A DNA stretch of 64,000 nt from Providencia rettgeri (GTDB taxonomy: Bacteria > Pseudomonadota > Gammaproteobacteria > Enterobacterales > Enterobacteriaceae), in assembly GCF_023205015.1 (NCBI RefSeq), contig NZ_CP096258.1:3286001-3350000 (forward strand), given 5' to 3'. Shown piece by piece: positions 62,655 to 64,000 of this stretch. Under the pieces are notes generated by a model, which saw only the letters and a program-made list of their open reading frames with translations, did not search any database and had not been told where the DNA came from. Position 1 is the stretch's first letter, and every line of letters begins with the position of its first letter. Position numbers and translations under genes: made by a program.

Positions 62655-64000
62655 TTATTTCAACTCACCTTTCTGGTACTTACCAGCGGCTTTAACAAAA
62701 CCTGCAAACAACGGATGACCATCTCTTGGCGTAGAAGTGAATTCTGGGTGGAACTGACATGCCACAAACCATGGATGATTAGGGTTTTCAATGATTTCCA
62801 CCAGCTTATTGTCCACTGAACGGCCTGCAATTTTTAGACCCGCATCTTCAATACGTTTCAGTAGTAAATTATTCACTTCATAACGGTGGCGGTGACGTTC
62901 AATGATAGTTTCTGAACCATACATTTCACGTACAAGGCTACCATTCACTAAATGACATGGTTGACCGCCAACACGCATTGTTCCACCAAGATCGCTCTCT
63001 TCTGAACGTACTTCAAGGTTACCCTCTTCGTCACGCCATTCAGTAATCAGCGCAACAACCGGGAATTTACAATCCGCTTTAAATTCTGTTGAGTTTGCAT
63101 CTGCCATATTGGCAACATTACGTGCAAATTCAATCAATGCAACTTGCATGCCCAAACAAATTCCTAAGTAAGGGATTTTGTTTTCACGTGCATATTGTGC
63201 GGTCAGAATTTTCCCTTCAACACCACGCTCGCCAAAGCCGCCTGGTACTAAAATAGCATCTAAACCTTTTAATAACTCAACACCACGTGTTTCGATATCT
63301 TGTGAATCAATTAATTTGATGTTCACAGTTAAACGGTTTTTCAAACCGCCGTGTTTTAATGCTTCAATTACAGATTTATACGCATCGGGTAACTCGATAT
63401 ATTTACCCACCATTCCAATAGTGACTTCACCCGCTGGATTGGCTTCCTCGTATATAACTTGTTCCCACTCAGCTAAATTAGCTTCTGGTGCATCAATACG
63501 AAAACGGTTACAGATGTATTCATCCAAACCTTGTGATTTCAATAAGGCTGGGATTTTATAAATTGAATCAACATCTTTGAGAGAAATAACGGCTTTCTCT
63601 GGTACATTACAGAACAGCGCAATTTTCGCACGCTCATTCGCTGGGATCACTCTGTCTGAACGACAAATTAACACATCTGGTTGAATACCAATTGACAGTA
63701 ATTCTTTCACAGAATGTTGAGTTGGCTTAGTTTTCACTTCACCAGCGGCTGCAAGATATGGCACTAAGGTTAAGTGTAAATATAATGTGCGCTCACGGCC
63801 GACTTCTGCTGCCATTTGACGAATTGCTTCAAGGAATGGCAGAGATTCGATATCACCTACTGTGCCGCCAACTTCAACCAAAACAACGTCATGGCCTTCG
63901 CCACCACGGATGATGCGGTCTTTAATTTCATTAGTGATATGTGGGATAACTTGAATTGTCGCGCCTAAATAGTCGCCACGGCGCTCTTTGCGCAGAACTT
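62655..64000 (-). CDS. pyrG: CTP synthase PyrG, 5' part outside the window
   Basis: The frame continues beyond 64000; the visible 448 residues lack roughly the first 97 of a ~545-residue enzyme. At the window edge it reads VLRKERRGDYLGATIQVIPH as in E. coli. Synthetase-domain segments are VEVGGTVGDIESLPFLEAIR and KTKPTQHSVKELLSIGIQPD. The glutamine amidotransferase domain has the nucleophile Cys in YLGICLGMQVA and His/Glu in CQFHPEFTSTPRDGH. It makes CTP from UTP, glutamine and ATP. The internal TTG near 63881 is not the start. Confidence 0.97.
   Translation of the reverse strand, partial: VLRKERRGDYLGATIQVIPHITNEIKDRIIRGGEGHDVVLVEVGGTVGDIESLPFLEAIRQMAAEVGRERTLYLHLTLVPYLAAAGEVKTKPTQHSVKELLSIGIQPDVLICRSDRVIPANERAKIALFCNVPEKAVISLKDVDSIYKIPALLKSQGLDEYICNRFRIDAPEANLAEWEQVIYEEANPAGEVTIGMVGKYIELPDAYKSVIEALKHGGLKNRLTVNIKLIDSQDIETRGVELLKGLDAILVPGGFGERGVEGKILTAQYARENKIPYLGICLGMQVALIEFARNVANMADANSTEFKADCKFPVVALITEWRDEEGNLEVRSEESDLGGTMRVGGQPCHLVNGSLVREMYGSETIIERHRHRYEVNNLLLKRIEDAGLKIAGRSVDNKLVEIIENPNHPWFVACQFHPEFTSTPRDGHPLFAGFVKAAGKYQKGELK

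Noticed and set aside
1..64000. CRISPR arrays, insertion sequences, tRNA and rRNA genes
   Set aside because: No regularly spaced repeats, transposase-like proteins, cloverleaf or rRNA sequence were recognised on reading through the window.

Overview
This window looks like chromosome of a Morganellaceae bacterium, most likely Providencia. It has moderate-to-low GC, and its core genes follow the enterobacterial order. The block ybbO-cnoX-qmcA-ybbJ-cueR-copA ... ybaP-ybaK-ushA-fsr-ybaL ... gsk-hemH-adk-htpG-recR-ybaB-dnaX-apt-priC-rsmS-mscK-acrR-acrAB is the E. coli order, interrupted by accessory insertions. The genus assignment is inference from order and protein similarity; no 16S or tRNA gene is present.

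Layout. (1) 1-6.0 kb: redox chaperone and membrane-quality genes, then the CueR/CopA copper module. copA carries four HMA domains and an in-frame -1 frameshift signal after the third, predicting a three-domain soluble copper chaperone. (2) 6.0-16.0 kb: an insertion holding an eight-gene, minus-strand operon plus a divergent GntR regulator. It encodes a vSGLT-like Na+/galactose symporter, an SDR dehydrogenase, an SMP-30 lactonase, an IlvD/Edd dehydratase, KDO-galactonate kinase, KDPGal aldolase, a second DapA-type aldolase and an MFS permease. Together these would form an oxidative (De Ley-Doudoroff type) galactose/galactonate route. (3) 16-23.5 kb: HdeD-like protein, ybaP, ybaK, ushA, fsr, ybaL. 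(4) 23.6-31.4 kb: a second insertion between ybaL and gsk. A DeoR regulator and two flavoproteins (one GlpA-like with a BFD [2Fe-2S] tail) diverge from an FGGY kinase and an EutH-family permease, with a perfect CRP palindrome between them. The substrate is unknown. (5) 31.7-52 kb: core block from gsk to acrAB, including a Wzz/FepE-type gene interrupted by an amber codon at codon 9, and dnaX with its tau/gamma frameshift signal. (6) 52-61 kb: accessory genes at a synteny junction between acrB and eno-pyrG: an orphan TPS-domain exoprotein, a DASS transporter, and a 1,972-residue toxin. The toxin combines a C58-type Cys/His/Asp site with a TcdA/TcdB-like pore/translocation region. An octanucleotide repeat lies in its promoter region. 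(7) 61.3-64 kb: eno and the 3' part of pyrG.

The most unusual items are the toxin with its promoter repeat, the EutH/kinase/flavoprotein cluster, the three-HMA copA frameshift product, and the amber-interrupted wzz/fepE-like gene. I saw no CRISPR array, insertion sequence, tRNA or rRNA.
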